A stretch of 32,783 nt of DNA from an uncultured Ruminococcus sp. Its GTDB lineage: Bacteria; Bacillota; Clostridia; Lachnospirales; Lachnospiraceae. Location: contig CAMMBV010000042.1 of the NCBI GenBank assembly GCA_946494335.1, positions 1 through 32,783 on the forward strand. The letters are read 5' to 3'. Every line of letters starts with the position of its first letter. The first letter of the stretch is position 1. Below, in pieces: positions 1 through 7,517 of the stretch. The notes beneath the pieces are model-generated. The model searched no databases. It was given only the letters and a program-made list of their open reading frames with translations, and had not been told where the DNA came from. Both the position numbers and the translations under genes were made by a program.

Positions 1-78
1 TGAAATATTGAATTTTCAAGGTTCAACACTCCTTATTGGTGTGGGAAGTCTTAGTTCATAACTATATTTTACACCTTT

Positions 79-102
79 TGCCGGGCTTTGTTTAGCCCGG
101 CA
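79..102 (+). terminator. GC-rich hairpin, possible plus-strand terminator
   Basis: Nine-base arms (TGCCGGGCT / AGCCCGGCA) enclose a six-base loop. On the plus strand they are followed by a T-rich stretch. The hairpin would end a plus-strand transcript entering from the left. The first 78 bases show no gene. Confidence 0.5.
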
Positions 103-131
103 TTTGGCTTGTTTGAAGAGAAAAGAGGCCA

Positions 132-153
132 TCGCACTAATCACTTAGTGCGA
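132..153 (-). terminator. Inverted repeat downstream of the lysin operon
   Basis: A perfect nine-base stem (TCGCACTAA / TTAGTGCGA) with a four-base loop lies 15 bases beyond the stop of the last lysin gene. On the minus strand it is followed by a CT-rich run containing TCTTTTCTC. It is the likely terminator of the lysin operon, although the T tract is interrupted. Confidence 0.55.
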
Positions 154-167
154 CAGCCCCCTATTAC

Positions 168-1961
168 TTATTCTCCTGCAAGAGATTTCATTGTATCTTT
201 TCCGGCTTTTCCATCTGCAGCCAGACCATTTGCAGTCTGGAATGAGATCACTCCTTGCTGGGTAGAAGCACCGAAGTCACAGTCCACGCCATTGCTCAGA
301 GAAATTCCGTGGGCATGCAGACCGATCTGCAACGCTCCCACATAAAGATTTTTGCTTCCCCTCACCAGGACATGACCTGCACAAGCATTTTCTGTTGCAG
401 ATCCCCAGATGCCATCTTCAGAAAGCGACAGTCCATAGGTATCATTTAAGGCCTTCTGGATAGCTTTGATAAAAGCTTTTCTGCTGGCTGCTCCCCAGCT
501 CCCGTCAACAGTGATACCTGCGCCAAATCTGCTGTTAAGCTCACTCTGCGCAGTGCGGATGCAGGAATTGCTTCCGGAAGAAACATAAGACACATAGTTG
601 CCATGAATATATCCGATTCCGATTCCTGCAACCCTTACATGAACCCAACTTCCATATGTCGTCCTGTCAACCTCGAAAGAATCCCCTTTGTTCACAGAAC
701 CAATGACTGTTCCGCCGGGAGACTTTCTCACATATACTCCATTTCCGGTACAATAAGCCGTTCCGGTTGCAGTCCAGTTTCCACTCGATGAAGAAGCTCC
801 TAACTGTGCCATTTTTCGGAAGGTATTAATACCCGCCACACCATCTGCCTGCATACCATAAATTGTCTGGAACTGCTGCACGCCGGCTTTCGTTGCTGCA
901 CCAAAACTTCCATCGATATTGCCATCCAGACCGATTTCATTTCCCATAAGACCGATCTGCAGAACCGCAACATACAGGTTCTGATCACCTTCTTTCAGTG
1001 CGTGGCGTGCGCAGGCGCTTTCTGTCGCACCTCCCCAGATACCGTCAACCGCAAGCTGCTCACCATACACCGAATTCATGGCAGACTGCATTGCTGCAAT
1101 AAACGCTTTTCTGCTGGCGGATCCCCAGATTCCATCTACCGCGATTCCAGAGCCAAACCGGCTGTTTAATTCTGTCTGTGCTCGTTTCACATTCGGACTG
1201 CCGTTCTTATCATAAATCACATAGTCTTCATGAATATATCCGATTCCAATACCGGCGACATTCACTCGTACCCATTCTCCGGATCTGGTGCCATCCACTT
1301 CAAACCGATTACCCTTCTGCAGTTTTCCGATTACGGTACCATTGGGCGTACTACGTACATTCACATTGTCTCCACCGCAGGTTGCTGTACCAACAGGCGT
1401 CCAGGAATCACCAGGATAAGGGCTTTCTCCGCTTCCGCCACTATTGATCGTTGTTACCAGACTGTAATCCGGGCGCGCAAATTTTGTACGGGAGTTAACG
1501 GTTTGCGTCTTCTGATAAACCCCTCCTCCATTAGGATTTACACCTGACTCGGGTCCTGTATTTCCTTCAATTGTGATGAAATTATTTCCGTTTACTTCAA
1601 TAACAATTCCTGTATGATAGAATCTGCTGCCGTTATGATACATTACAATATCACCTTTCTGCGGTGTATCATAATTATGAAACAGTGATCCCAGCTGAGC
1701 CACCTGAATGTACGGATAATGCTTTAAAAGCTCACGGGTCTTTTCGATTCCAAATGCTTTGACAAATACCCATGTCACAAAAGCCGCACACCAGTAAGAT
1801 CCCTGCAGTTCCGGTGCAATATCTCTCCAGTATTTGGTATAGTTTTTATCGCCGGCATTTGCCGTTTTACTGTCCAGATCCGCCGCACTATCTTTTTCCA
1901 GATATCCGACCTCTCCCTGTGCAATTCTAATCACAGCGTCAATCGCTGTTTCTGACGTCAC
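168..1961 (-). CDS. Phage-type lysin: CHAP domain plus duplicated SH3b / peptidoglycan-binding modules
   Basis: This is a predicted peptidoglycan hydrolase of 597 residues. The N-terminal 165 residues look like a CHAP amidase/endopeptidase, with Cys58 in YWCAAF, His116 in HTGIV and Glu132 in TIEGNT as the likely catalytic set. The rest is a tandem duplication of about 200 residues. Each copy has a bacterial SH3-like domain (about 186-250 and 395-460) followed by a peptidoglycan-binding region with VDGIWG-type repeats (about 257-387 and 468-597). No signal peptide is visible, as is usual for phage endolysins that leave through a holin, and no holin is seen nearby. The start is GTG, overlapping the TGA of the upstream muramidase-like gene in a GTGA arrangement that suggests translational coupling. 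The catalytic chemistry is inferred from the fold, and the duplication is visible directly. Confidence 0.8.
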   Translation of the reverse strand: MTSETAIDAVIRIAQGEVGYLEKDSAADLDSKTANAGDKNYTKYWRDIAPELQGSYWCAAFVTWVFVKAFGIEKTRELLKHYPYIQVAQLGSLFHNYDTPQKGDIVMYHNGSRFYHTGIVIEVNGNNFITIEGNTGPESGVNPNGGGVYQKTQTVNSRTKFARPDYSLVTTINSGGSGESPYPGDSWTPVGTATCGGDNVNVRSTPNGTVIGKLQKGNRFEVDGTRSGEWVRVNVAGIGIGYIHEDYVIYDKNGSPNVKRAQTELNSRFGSGIAVDGIWGSASRKAFIAAMQSAMNSVYGEQLAVDGIWGGATESACARHALKEGDQNLYVAVLQIGLMGNEIGLDGNIDGSFGAATKAGVQQFQTIYGMQADGVAGINTFRKMAQLGASSSSGNWTATGTAYCTGNGVYVRKSPGGTVIGSVNKGDSFEVDRTTYGSWVHVRVAGIGIGYIHGNYVSYVSSGSNSCIRTAQSELNSRFGAGITVDGSWGAASRKAFIKAIQKALNDTYGLSLSEDGIWGSATENACAGHVLVRGSKNLYVGALQIGLHAHGISLSNGVDCDFGASTQQGVISFQTANGLAADGKAGKDTMKSLAGE

Positions 1962-2581
1962 TTGAAACTCTTCGATATATTTTTTAGAGATTCATAAACC
2001 ATCTTCTGGCGGCTTCTATAGGTACCCACCTGGTTTCCAGTATCGGTCTGACATGCTGCATACAGATTATCCAGCGTATAGGGCTGTTTCGTCTTTGCCA
2101 GCACACGGGTCATTGCCGAATACCCGCCCTGATGACGGAAATTTGCACACATCATCTGAGCTGCCGTATCTGTAACTCCCAAAGCAGCGGCTTCATTCAT
2201 GTAAGCTCCCATTTCTTCCGCAGCCAGCTGGTCCTGACACCGATGCCCGGTTTCTGTATCAATAATTGCAGAAATGCATTTTGCTTTGGCCGAATTCTTT
2301 GAAATTCTGTATGAACTCCAATTGGACGCTGCCATATCCGCGGCAATGCCCGCAGTATCCAAGCGACTAAATTCGGAAGGATTTGCTTCCTTTACCCTAT
2401 TGAGTAATTTCTTTGCTTCCGCGCCCATCCAGCCTCCGGCTCCAATTGTAATTGCATGTTCCGCCTCACTGTTGGTATACGCTTCGGTAAAATTTCCATA
2501 ATCCTTATTACCGTATACATTACCGCCTGTTTCTACAGCGTACAAAATGTTGCTGATTACTGAAATTTCATAATCTGTCAT
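1958..2581 (-). CDS. Phage-like lysozyme / chitosanase-fold glycosidase, predicted muramidase
   Basis: This 207-residue protein is the first gene of a two-gene operon with the CHAP lysin. Its N-terminal segment NILYAVETGG, followed by GNFTEAY and ITIGAGGWMG, resembles lysozyme/chitosanase-like glycosidases of gut phages and mobile elements. Glu17 in the VETGG motif is a plausible catalytic acid. There is no signal peptide or membrane segment. The start at 2581 was chosen because AAAGGAGA lies about nine bases upstream. A longer TTG start at 2602 would put the ribosome site inside the gene. Together with the neighbour it would cut both glycan and peptide bonds of the wall. The family placement comes from motif impression and is moderate. 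Confidence 0.6.
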   Translation of the reverse strand: MTDYEISVISNILYAVETGGNVYGNKDYGNFTEAYTNSEAEHAITIGAGGWMGAEAKKLLNRVKEANPSEFSRLDTAGIAADMAASNWSSYRISKNSAKAKCISAIIDTETGHRCQDQLAAEEMGAYMNEAAALGVTDTAAQMMCANFRHQGGYSAMTRVLAKTKQPYTLDNLYAACQTDTGNQVGTYRSRQKMVYESLKNISKSFK

Positions 2582-2608
2582 ATCCTTTATCTCCTTTTCC
2601 AATTAATC

Positions 2609-2622
2609 GAATTTGCAAATTC
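2609..2622. promoter_or_regulatory. 14-bp perfect palindrome upstream of the lysin operon, possible operator
   Basis: The sequence GAATTTGCAAATTC reads the same on both strands. It lies about 28 bases upstream of the lysin operon start, in an AT-rich leader. Its position suits a repressor or activator site. Ten of its bases (AATTTGCAAA) also occur near 22200, next to the element junction, though chance is possible in AT-rich DNA. Confidence 0.35.
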
Positions 2623-2704
2623 AATTATTAAAAAAGAAAGAGACATCTGTTTTGTAAACCGAATTGTGATTTTTATGAAATTTTTTTATCTGATATCGGC
2701 AATT

Positions 2705-2729
2705 AAAAAGGCACCTCTGATGAAGTGCC
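2705..2729 (-). terminator. Intrinsic terminator after the small coiled-coil gene
   Basis: On the minus strand, arms GGCACTTC and GAGGTGCC pair over eight positions (one G-U) around the tetraloop ATCA. Five T follow directly. The hairpin starts about ten bases beyond the stop of the 76-residue gene and separates it from the lysin operon. Confidence 0.75.
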
Positions 2730-2739
2730 CTGTTATTAT

Positions 2740-2970
2740 TCATTCTGCATTTTCAATCATCTTTTTTAAATCATCAACCGTCAGCTGCTTCTCATCCATC
2801 AGCTGCCGCAGCTGCAGGAGCTTGATCTCCTCCATCTCCTGTACGATTTCTTCCCGTTCCGCTTCCAGAGTTTCTGTTGTTTCCTTCGCTGCCTTATATT
2901 TTTCTTCCAAATCTGTCAGCTTTTTCTGCAGGGTTTCCAATTGTTTCAAATAGTTTTTTCTTCTTGCCAT
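2740..2970 (-). CDS. Small coiled-coil protein, DUF4315-like
   Basis: This 76-residue, highly charged protein is almost wholly predicted coiled coil (KLTDLEEKYKAAKETTETLE and similar heptads). It ends in a short LTVDDLKKMIENAE helix. Small proteins of this build, annotated DUF4315, are commonly found among conjugation genes of Firmicute ICEs, and their role is not known. The start at 2970 is chosen because GGAGGTT lies six bases upstream. A start at 2982 would overlap that site. It has its own promoter and terminator, so it is a one-gene unit separated from the T4SS operon by the oppositely oriented ATPase insert. Confidence 0.6.
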   Translation of the reverse strand: MARRKNYLKQLETLQKKLTDLEEKYKAAKETTETLEAEREEIVQEMEEIKLLQLRQLMDEKQLTVDDLKKMIENAE

Positions 2971-3014
2971 AATAACCTCCATAGAATTTTAATGGAAAAA
3001 TATTTTATATTTCC

Positions 3015-3043
3015 ATCATATAGCATTTCCTTGCGAAAATCAA
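3015..3043 (-). promoter_or_regulatory. Promoter of the DUF4315-like gene
   Basis: On the minus strand, TTGATT (3043-3038) and TATGAT (3020-3015) are separated by 17 bases. They lie about 45 bases upstream of the start codon. Confidence 0.6.
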
Positions 3044-3099
3044 AACAATATTTGACTTTATCCAATATTCTTTGTGAGAAGGAAATTTCTACAGAACTC

Positions 3100-3127
3100 T
3101 TGTAAAATAGCCAATTTAAAATATACT
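3100..3127 (+). promoter_or_regulatory. Promoter of the antitoxin-like gene
   Basis: TTGTAA (3100-3105) and TATACT (3122-3127) are separated by 16 bases. They are followed by the ribosome site CAGGAGGTG at 3138-3145. Confidence 0.55.
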
Positions 3128-3150
3128 AGAATTAGTCAGGAGGTGATGCC

Positions 3151-3375
3151 ATAAATATTTCAATTACAACCGTGACCGAAATGCAGAATAATTTTGGAAA
3201 ATATCTGAATCTTGTAATGTCTGGTCAAAAGATCATTGTAACGAAGAATGGGCGCGAAATTGGACGCTTTATCCCCAAAAATGCGGTAGTTTCTTATCTG
3301 ACGGATTCTCTTACCGGTATTCTGAAAGAGGATTACGATCTTGACGAAGCAAAAACGGAAATGGAACTGTTCTGA
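3151..3375 (+). CDS. Phd/YefM-type antitoxin-like protein, apparently without its toxin
   Basis: The protein carries the Phd/YefM signature: TEMQNNFGKYLNLV, then KIIVTKNGREIGRFIP, then an acidic tail with LTGILKEDYDLDEAK. Such proteins bind DNA as dimers and neutralise a partner toxin through the tail. Members normally begin MNISxTTVTEMQ. Here the codon at that position, seven bases after the GGAGGTG ribosome site, is ATA rather than ATG, followed by AAT ATT TCA. The next usable start is GTG at 3172, which has no ribosome site and would remove seven residues. No RelE-, Doc- or PIN-type toxin follows. The next gene, 104 bases downstream, is an ATPase. It may be a decaying orphan or a repressor for that ATPase. 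Confidence 0.7.
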   Translation: MNISITTVTEMQNNFGKYLNLVMSGQKIIVTKNGREIGRFIPKNAVVSYLTDSLTGILKEDYDLDEAKTEMELF

Positions 3376-3479
3376 TTTTAGGAATCAGATCTCCTTGATT
3401 TTTTCTTCCTTTATGCATATAATAATATCAAATCACGATTTAGTAAATTACGATTAGATATTTTCCAAGGAGTGATGCT

Positions 3480-4937
3480 ATGTTCATCGGCAGAGAAAAA
3501 GAGCTAAAATTTCTGCAAGATAAATACACTGAAAAAAAAGGCCAGCTGATTGTACTATACGGCAGGCGGCGTGTTGGAAAAACGGAGACGCTCAGAGAGT
3601 TCTGCAGGCACAAGCCTCATGTTTTCTATTCCTGTACGCAAAGTACTGACAGAGTACAACTTGCAAAGTTTTCAAAACAAATTCTACGGGAAGATATTCC
3701 AGCGAAACAATATATTTCAGAGTTTCCCGATTGGGAGAAAGCATTTCATGCAATCCTCGATCTGCCATACGGCGAAAAGAAAAAGCTGATTGTAATCGAT
3801 GAATTTCCATATATGTGCAAGGGAAATCCCAGTATCCCGTCTATTCTGCAAAACCTTTGGGACGCCGAAATGAAGGACAGCAATGTAATGGTCATCCTCT
3901 GCGGCAGTGCAATGAGCTTTATTGAAAAAGAGCTACTTGCAGAAAAAAATCCTTTATACGGCAGAGCAACCGGTATTTACAAAATGAAAGAAATGGGATT
4001 TTACGATGCTGCCCGTTTTTTTCCACATTACCCGGAAAAAGATAAGATACTGGCTTATGCTGTACTTGGCGGTATTCCGCACTATCTCAATCAGTTCAAC
4101 CCTGATCTTGATCTGGCAGAAAACATCAGACGCAACGTTCTTACCAAAGGTTCCGTGCTGTATAGCGAAGTAGATTTTTTACTCCATCAGGAACTCAGAG
4201 AGACTCCCATCTATAATTCCATTATTGAAGCCGTAGCTCTGGGTAACTCAAAGCTGAATGACATTAGCCAGAAATCGCTTGTCGAGGACACTTCAAAAAC
4301 GAGCGTTTATCTGAAAAATCTGATAGAGCTCGGTATTGTTGATCGCGAATTTTCTGTTGATATTGGAACAAAAGAAAAGGCGAATACCAATCGGGGAACC
4401 TACCGTTTAACCGATAATTTCTTCCGGTTTTGGTATGCTTTCGGTTTTGCGAATCTGTCACAGCTTGAAGATGGGGATGTGGACGGGGTTTATCAGTATC
4501 TCGTAGAACCTGCATTGCACGAGTTTGCATCCTTATCATTCGAAGATGTTTGCAGGGAATTTGTGCGTGAACTGCAAAAGCAAAATGCTCTGCCGTTTCG
4601 TTATGCCCGAATGGGACGTTGGATGGGAAAAACGACTGTTCGCGACAGAAATGCAGAAAATGGTTTGCGAACAGCAGAAACAGAGATTGACTTACTCGGT
4701 ATCGCAAGGGATGCCAAAGAATATTTAGTGGGTGAATGTAAGTTCAAACACAGCCCCTTTCATTATTCGGAATATCTTGATACTTTAGCAAAATTAACTC
4801 CGCAAAAGGTAAAATCAAAATTCTACTATGCCTTATTTTCTGAATCCGGTTTTGATGAGAAAATCGAAGCAGAGGCCGAAAACTCAGACAGTCTTTATCT
4901 TTACGATCTCAAAACCATCGTAAACTATAAAAAATGA
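3480..4937 (+). CDS. AAA ATPase of the archaeal-ATPase family with C-terminal DUF234 nuclease-like domain
   Basis: This 485-residue protein starts with MFIGREKELKFLQ, the usual opening of PF01637 ATPases. It has Walker A GRRRVGKT (about 27-35), Walker B KLIVIDEFPYM (about 102-112) and LCGSAMSF as a sensor-like segment. The middle contains a winged-helix-like stretch around SQKSLVEDTSKTSVYLKNL. The C-terminal DUF234 part has TEIDLLGI followed by YLVGECKF, which fits a PD-(D/E)XK nuclease fold with E, D and ExK residues. The start follows AAGGAG by eight bases. It is transcribed against the surrounding conjugation genes, so it looks like cargo. The cellular role of this family is unsettled. A defence or toxin-like function is possible but unproven. 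Confidence 0.85.
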   Translation: MFIGREKELKFLQDKYTEKKGQLIVLYGRRRVGKTETLREFCRHKPHVFYSCTQSTDRVQLAKFSKQILREDIPAKQYISEFPDWEKAFHAILDLPYGEKKKLIVIDEFPYMCKGNPSIPSILQNLWDAEMKDSNVMVILCGSAMSFIEKELLAEKNPLYGRATGIYKMKEMGFYDAARFFPHYPEKDKILAYAVLGGIPHYLNQFNPDLDLAENIRRNVLTKGSVLYSEVDFLLHQELRETPIYNSIIEAVALGNSKLNDISQKSLVEDTSKTSVYLKNLIELGIVDREFSVDIGTKEKANTNRGTYRLTDNFFRFWYAFGFANLSQLEDGDVDGVYQYLVEPALHEFASLSFEDVCREFVRELQKQNALPFRYARMGRWMGKTTVRDRNAENGLRTAETEIDLLGIARDAKEYLVGECKFKHSPFHYSEYLDTLAKLTPQKVKSKFYYALFSESGFDEKIEAEAENSDSLYLYDLKTIVNYKK

Positions 4938-4958
4938 TTTCCTTTGTGGCAAAGCAAT

Positions 4959-4979
4959 GGGGTACCTCTATGGTACCCC
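4959..4979. terminator. Hairpin between convergent genes, possible bidirectional terminator
   Basis: Perfect eight-base arms (GGGGTACC / GGTACCCC) enclose a five-base loop. They lie between the 3' ends of the plus-strand ATPase and the minus-strand conjugation operon. The T tracts are poor, so efficiency is uncertain. Confidence 0.5.
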
Positions 4980-5018
4980 TTGTCTGGAATGCTGAAGCGT
5001 TACTATCGGACAGCTCTG

Positions 5019-5600
5019 CTACTGTTCCTCTTCGTCTATCAGCCCCGGATCTCCCTGCGCCTCCTTCTCACTTAGTATTTCTTCTTCCGTCCGATTGACC
5101 GCTTCGACGTTCACATGATACGCACGGTATCTCGCCAGAAGAACCGTTTGCTTTGGATCATCCAAAGCCAGATAAAACAAATGTGTATCCTGATCAGCAA
5201 GATACCCTCCATAAGCCAGCGGCGTTGCTCTGTATGCCTCCAATCCTTTATCCATCACATAAGATACGATTTCTTCTTTCAGCAAATATTCCCAGTCGCC
5301 CATAATCTCCTCAATATAGGCCGCCGGTTCCAGTTCAAATGTATTTTCCACCTCCCTCCGCTCCAGGGATTCCCTGTAAACCGAATCATATGCCGACAGA
5401 AAATCCGGTTCTGCAGGTTCCTCGCTTTCCCTTATTTCCCTGTTATCCGATATCTCATCCTCAGAATTCTCACTATTTTTCACGGTTCGGTCATCTGGTT
5501 TTGTTTCCACATCCGCCGCTCTGTTTCCCATGAACAAAATTCCGGTTATCAGGATTACTCCAATGATCGATATGCCAACAATCACTTTTGTTTTTTTCAA
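5019..5600 (-). CDS. Membrane-anchored hypothetical protein, last gene of the T4SS operon
   Basis: I do not recognise this 193-residue protein. Residues 5-23 (VIVGISIIGVILITGILFM) form one transmembrane segment. A strongly acidic linker follows (about 30-65). A compact C-terminal region of about 110 residues with EEIMGDWEYLL and AYGGYLADQDTHLFYLALDD would lie outside the membrane. It starts with TTG five bases after GGGGAGGAG and 14 bases after the CwlT-like gene, so it is co-transcribed with it. The position after VirB4 and the wall hydrolase, and the single-anchor topology, suggest an accessory component of the transfer channel on the outer face of the membrane. That is inference from context only. 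Confidence 0.6.
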   Translation of the reverse strand: MKKTKVIVGISIIGVILITGILFMGNRAADVETKPDDRTVKNSENSEDEISDNREIRESEEPAEPDFLSAYDSVYRESLERREVENTFELEPAAYIEEIMGDWEYLLKEEIVSYVMDKGLEAYRATPLAYGGYLADQDTHLFYLALDDPKQTVLLARYRAYHVNVEAVNRTEEEILSEKEAQGDPGLIDEEEQ

Positions 5601-5614
5601 GTATTCTCCTCCCC

Positions 5615-7516
5615 TCAGCGGGGTCTTGCGTACACCCCTATATTACTGGGCGCATAGGGATCGAGCACAACACCCCGTCTGGTATTGGCCGCATGCACCC
5701 GTTGATTATTTCCCACATAGATAGCTACATGGGTGATGTTTTTGTATCTTCCGTTTGTACCATAGCTGTAAAATATCAAATCCCCTGGCTGAAGCTCCTG
5801 TTCTGAAATTCCCATATTGTTTTCTTCCAGGTACTGAGCTTCTGCGGCTGCTGTCATTCCTGACAGATAATCGATTCCCACTTCCCGATATAACCGATAT
5901 ACCAGAGAAGAGCAATCATAATATCCTTCTTCATCCCGAAGAGCCTGGCTGTATTGGCAGCCCACCTTTGACAGGGCCAGCTCCGCCACACGGCTTCCGC
6001 TTTCACTTGCTGTTCCACGTTTCCAGCTCCAGTCAATCTGCCCATAACCGCTGGGAGAGGTATCCGGTTCGTAAATATCCAGTTCCCCGGCCAATAGATC
6101 CAGACAGTCCTGTTTCTCATCCTGCCACCTAGGAGCTTCCTCATGCCCTCCTCCACGTCTTTGAAGCATCCGGTCATAGGCCATGGTAATCACTTCTTCC
6201 GCCGTGCTGTCTGCCGTTACTCCGCCGAAATACCGATACAGCGGGCTCCCGGTTCCGTATCCTCCATCCCGTACTGCAAAAGATACGATACATGCCTGCA
6301 CCGCCTCCGGCGCATTCAGGAAATCATATCCATAGCGATCCGTCAAATCCGCAGCAGCAGGAATAAAATAATTGTTATAAGTAAAAATGGTCTGATCCGC
6401 CTCAAACCGTACTTTTTCTTCTGATGCAAGCCTGTTCCATACGGTTTTAAAATCTTCGTTTCCTCCCAATGCACCATGCTCCAAATAAAGGAATGGCGCA
6501 AACGCCGCATAAGTATCTGCGTCAGATTCATAGCACCATTGAATAAAATCTTCTAAGCCGGTACCTGCAGTTGCGTGAAACTGGTATTCTCCATATGCGA
6601 GATCCCCATGTCCTCCAATAGCTCCGGGATCTCCATGTGACTCATATTTTGCAGACAGATAGCAGGCCGGATCCTCCCGGCTGGAAAGCCCTCCCTGCAT
6701 ACTGCCAATAATGACGCCTCCCAGGATCGCAACAAGAACTATCAGAGCCAGAATCAGCAGTATCCCCAGAGCTACCAGCACCAGAGCAACCGGGATGGAA
6801 ACCATGCTGATTACACTGACTGCATGAACATAGGCCGCGGCTAATCCGGAAAAAATCTTTGTCAAATAGGAACCTCCAGGATTTTCATAGAGGGCTCCTC
6901 TTTCCGGCTTTTCGCTTTTTTCATTCTTTATAAATGCGTCCTTCAGTTTTCTGGCCGCAATCCAGGCATAATGTTCTGCTTCCCGGGCGGCAGATAATAA
7001 ATGCCCCGGGAGTTTCCCTTTTTTGACCACCCCCATCTTACGGGCATCTTTTGGGCTATCCCTTTTCCTGGCATTTCTCTGATTTTTCTGTTTTTTTGTA
7101 AAATATGTGCGGTTTATAGATTTCCGTGGAAAGCTTCCAGCCCGTATTTCTCTTTCCCCGGTAGGTTTTCTCTGTTTTGTTTCTTCCAGTGCTGTGGGTA
7201 TTTCGGGAAGAAACAAGCCCTGACTCTGAACTTTTACTGACCCGATACGGCTGCTTTTCGTCTCTTTTGGCGGTTCTTGAAAGGATTCCGCTTTTCCCGA
7301 ATAATACTTTTTCCGAATCTGCGGCATTGCCTTCCATGCCCTGCGAATTCTGAGAGGTGCGGACTGCTGAACCCATTCCTCCACATTTTCTGCCGGTTTC
7401 CGTCTCCCCGATGGCGATACAATTTTCGTGATTTTTCTTTTTGGCGTAGGGAGTTTCCTTCCACTGCGGCCTCGTAACTTTCTTATAGCCATTTTCGGAG
7501 CTTTTCGAATTTTCAT
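5615..7516 (-). CDS. CwlT-like bifunctional wall hydrolase (lysozyme-like + NlpC/P60), VirB1-type T4SS component
   Basis: This 633-residue conjugation wall hydrolase would open the peptidoglycan for the transfer channel. Residues 1-210 are very basic and probably cytosolic. A hydrophobic stretch at about 235-275 anchors it. A lysozyme-like domain follows (about 284-450, LSAKYESHGDPGAIGG and LAYGEYQF, with Glu292 a likely catalytic acid). The C-terminal NlpC/P60 endopeptidase (about 505-633) has Cys535 in YYDCSSLVY, His596 in ITHVAIYVG and His608. The overall plan matches CwlT-type proteins of Gram-positive ICEs, but the 210-residue basic N-terminus is unusually long. It begins one base after the VirB4 stop, so translation is coupled. 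Confidence 0.85.
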   Translation of the reverse strand: MKIRKAPKMAIRKLRGRSGRKLPTPKRKITKIVSPSGRRKPAENVEEWVQQSAPLRIRRAWKAMPQIRKKYYSGKAESFQEPPKETKSSRIGSVKVQSQGLFLPEIPTALEETKQRKPTGEREIRAGSFPRKSINRTYFTKKQKNQRNARKRDSPKDARKMGVVKKGKLPGHLLSAAREAEHYAWIAARKLKDAFIKNEKSEKPERGALYENPGGSYLTKIFSGLAAAYVHAVSVISMVSIPVALVLVALGILLILALIVLVAILGGVIIGSMQGGLSSREDPACYLSAKYESHGDPGAIGGHGDLAYGEYQFHATAGTGLEDFIQWCYESDADTYAAFAPFLYLEHGALGGNEDFKTVWNRLASEEKVRFEADQTIFTYNNYFIPAAADLTDRYGYDFLNAPEAVQACIVSFAVRDGGYGTGSPLYRYFGGVTADSTAEEVITMAYDRMLQRRGGGHEEAPRWQDEKQDCLDLLAGELDIYEPDTSPSGYGQIDWSWKRGTASESGSRVAELALSKVGCQYSQALRDEEGYYDCSSLVYRLYREVGIDYLSGMTAAAEAQYLEENNMGISEQELQPGDLIFYSYGTNGRYKNITHVAIYVGNNQRVHAANTRRGVVLDPYAPSNIGVYARPR

Positions 7517-7517
7517 G

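Noticed and set aside
4264-4707. 147-residue minus-strand frame
   Set aside because: It is antisense to the AAA/DUF234 gene, whose coding character is clear.
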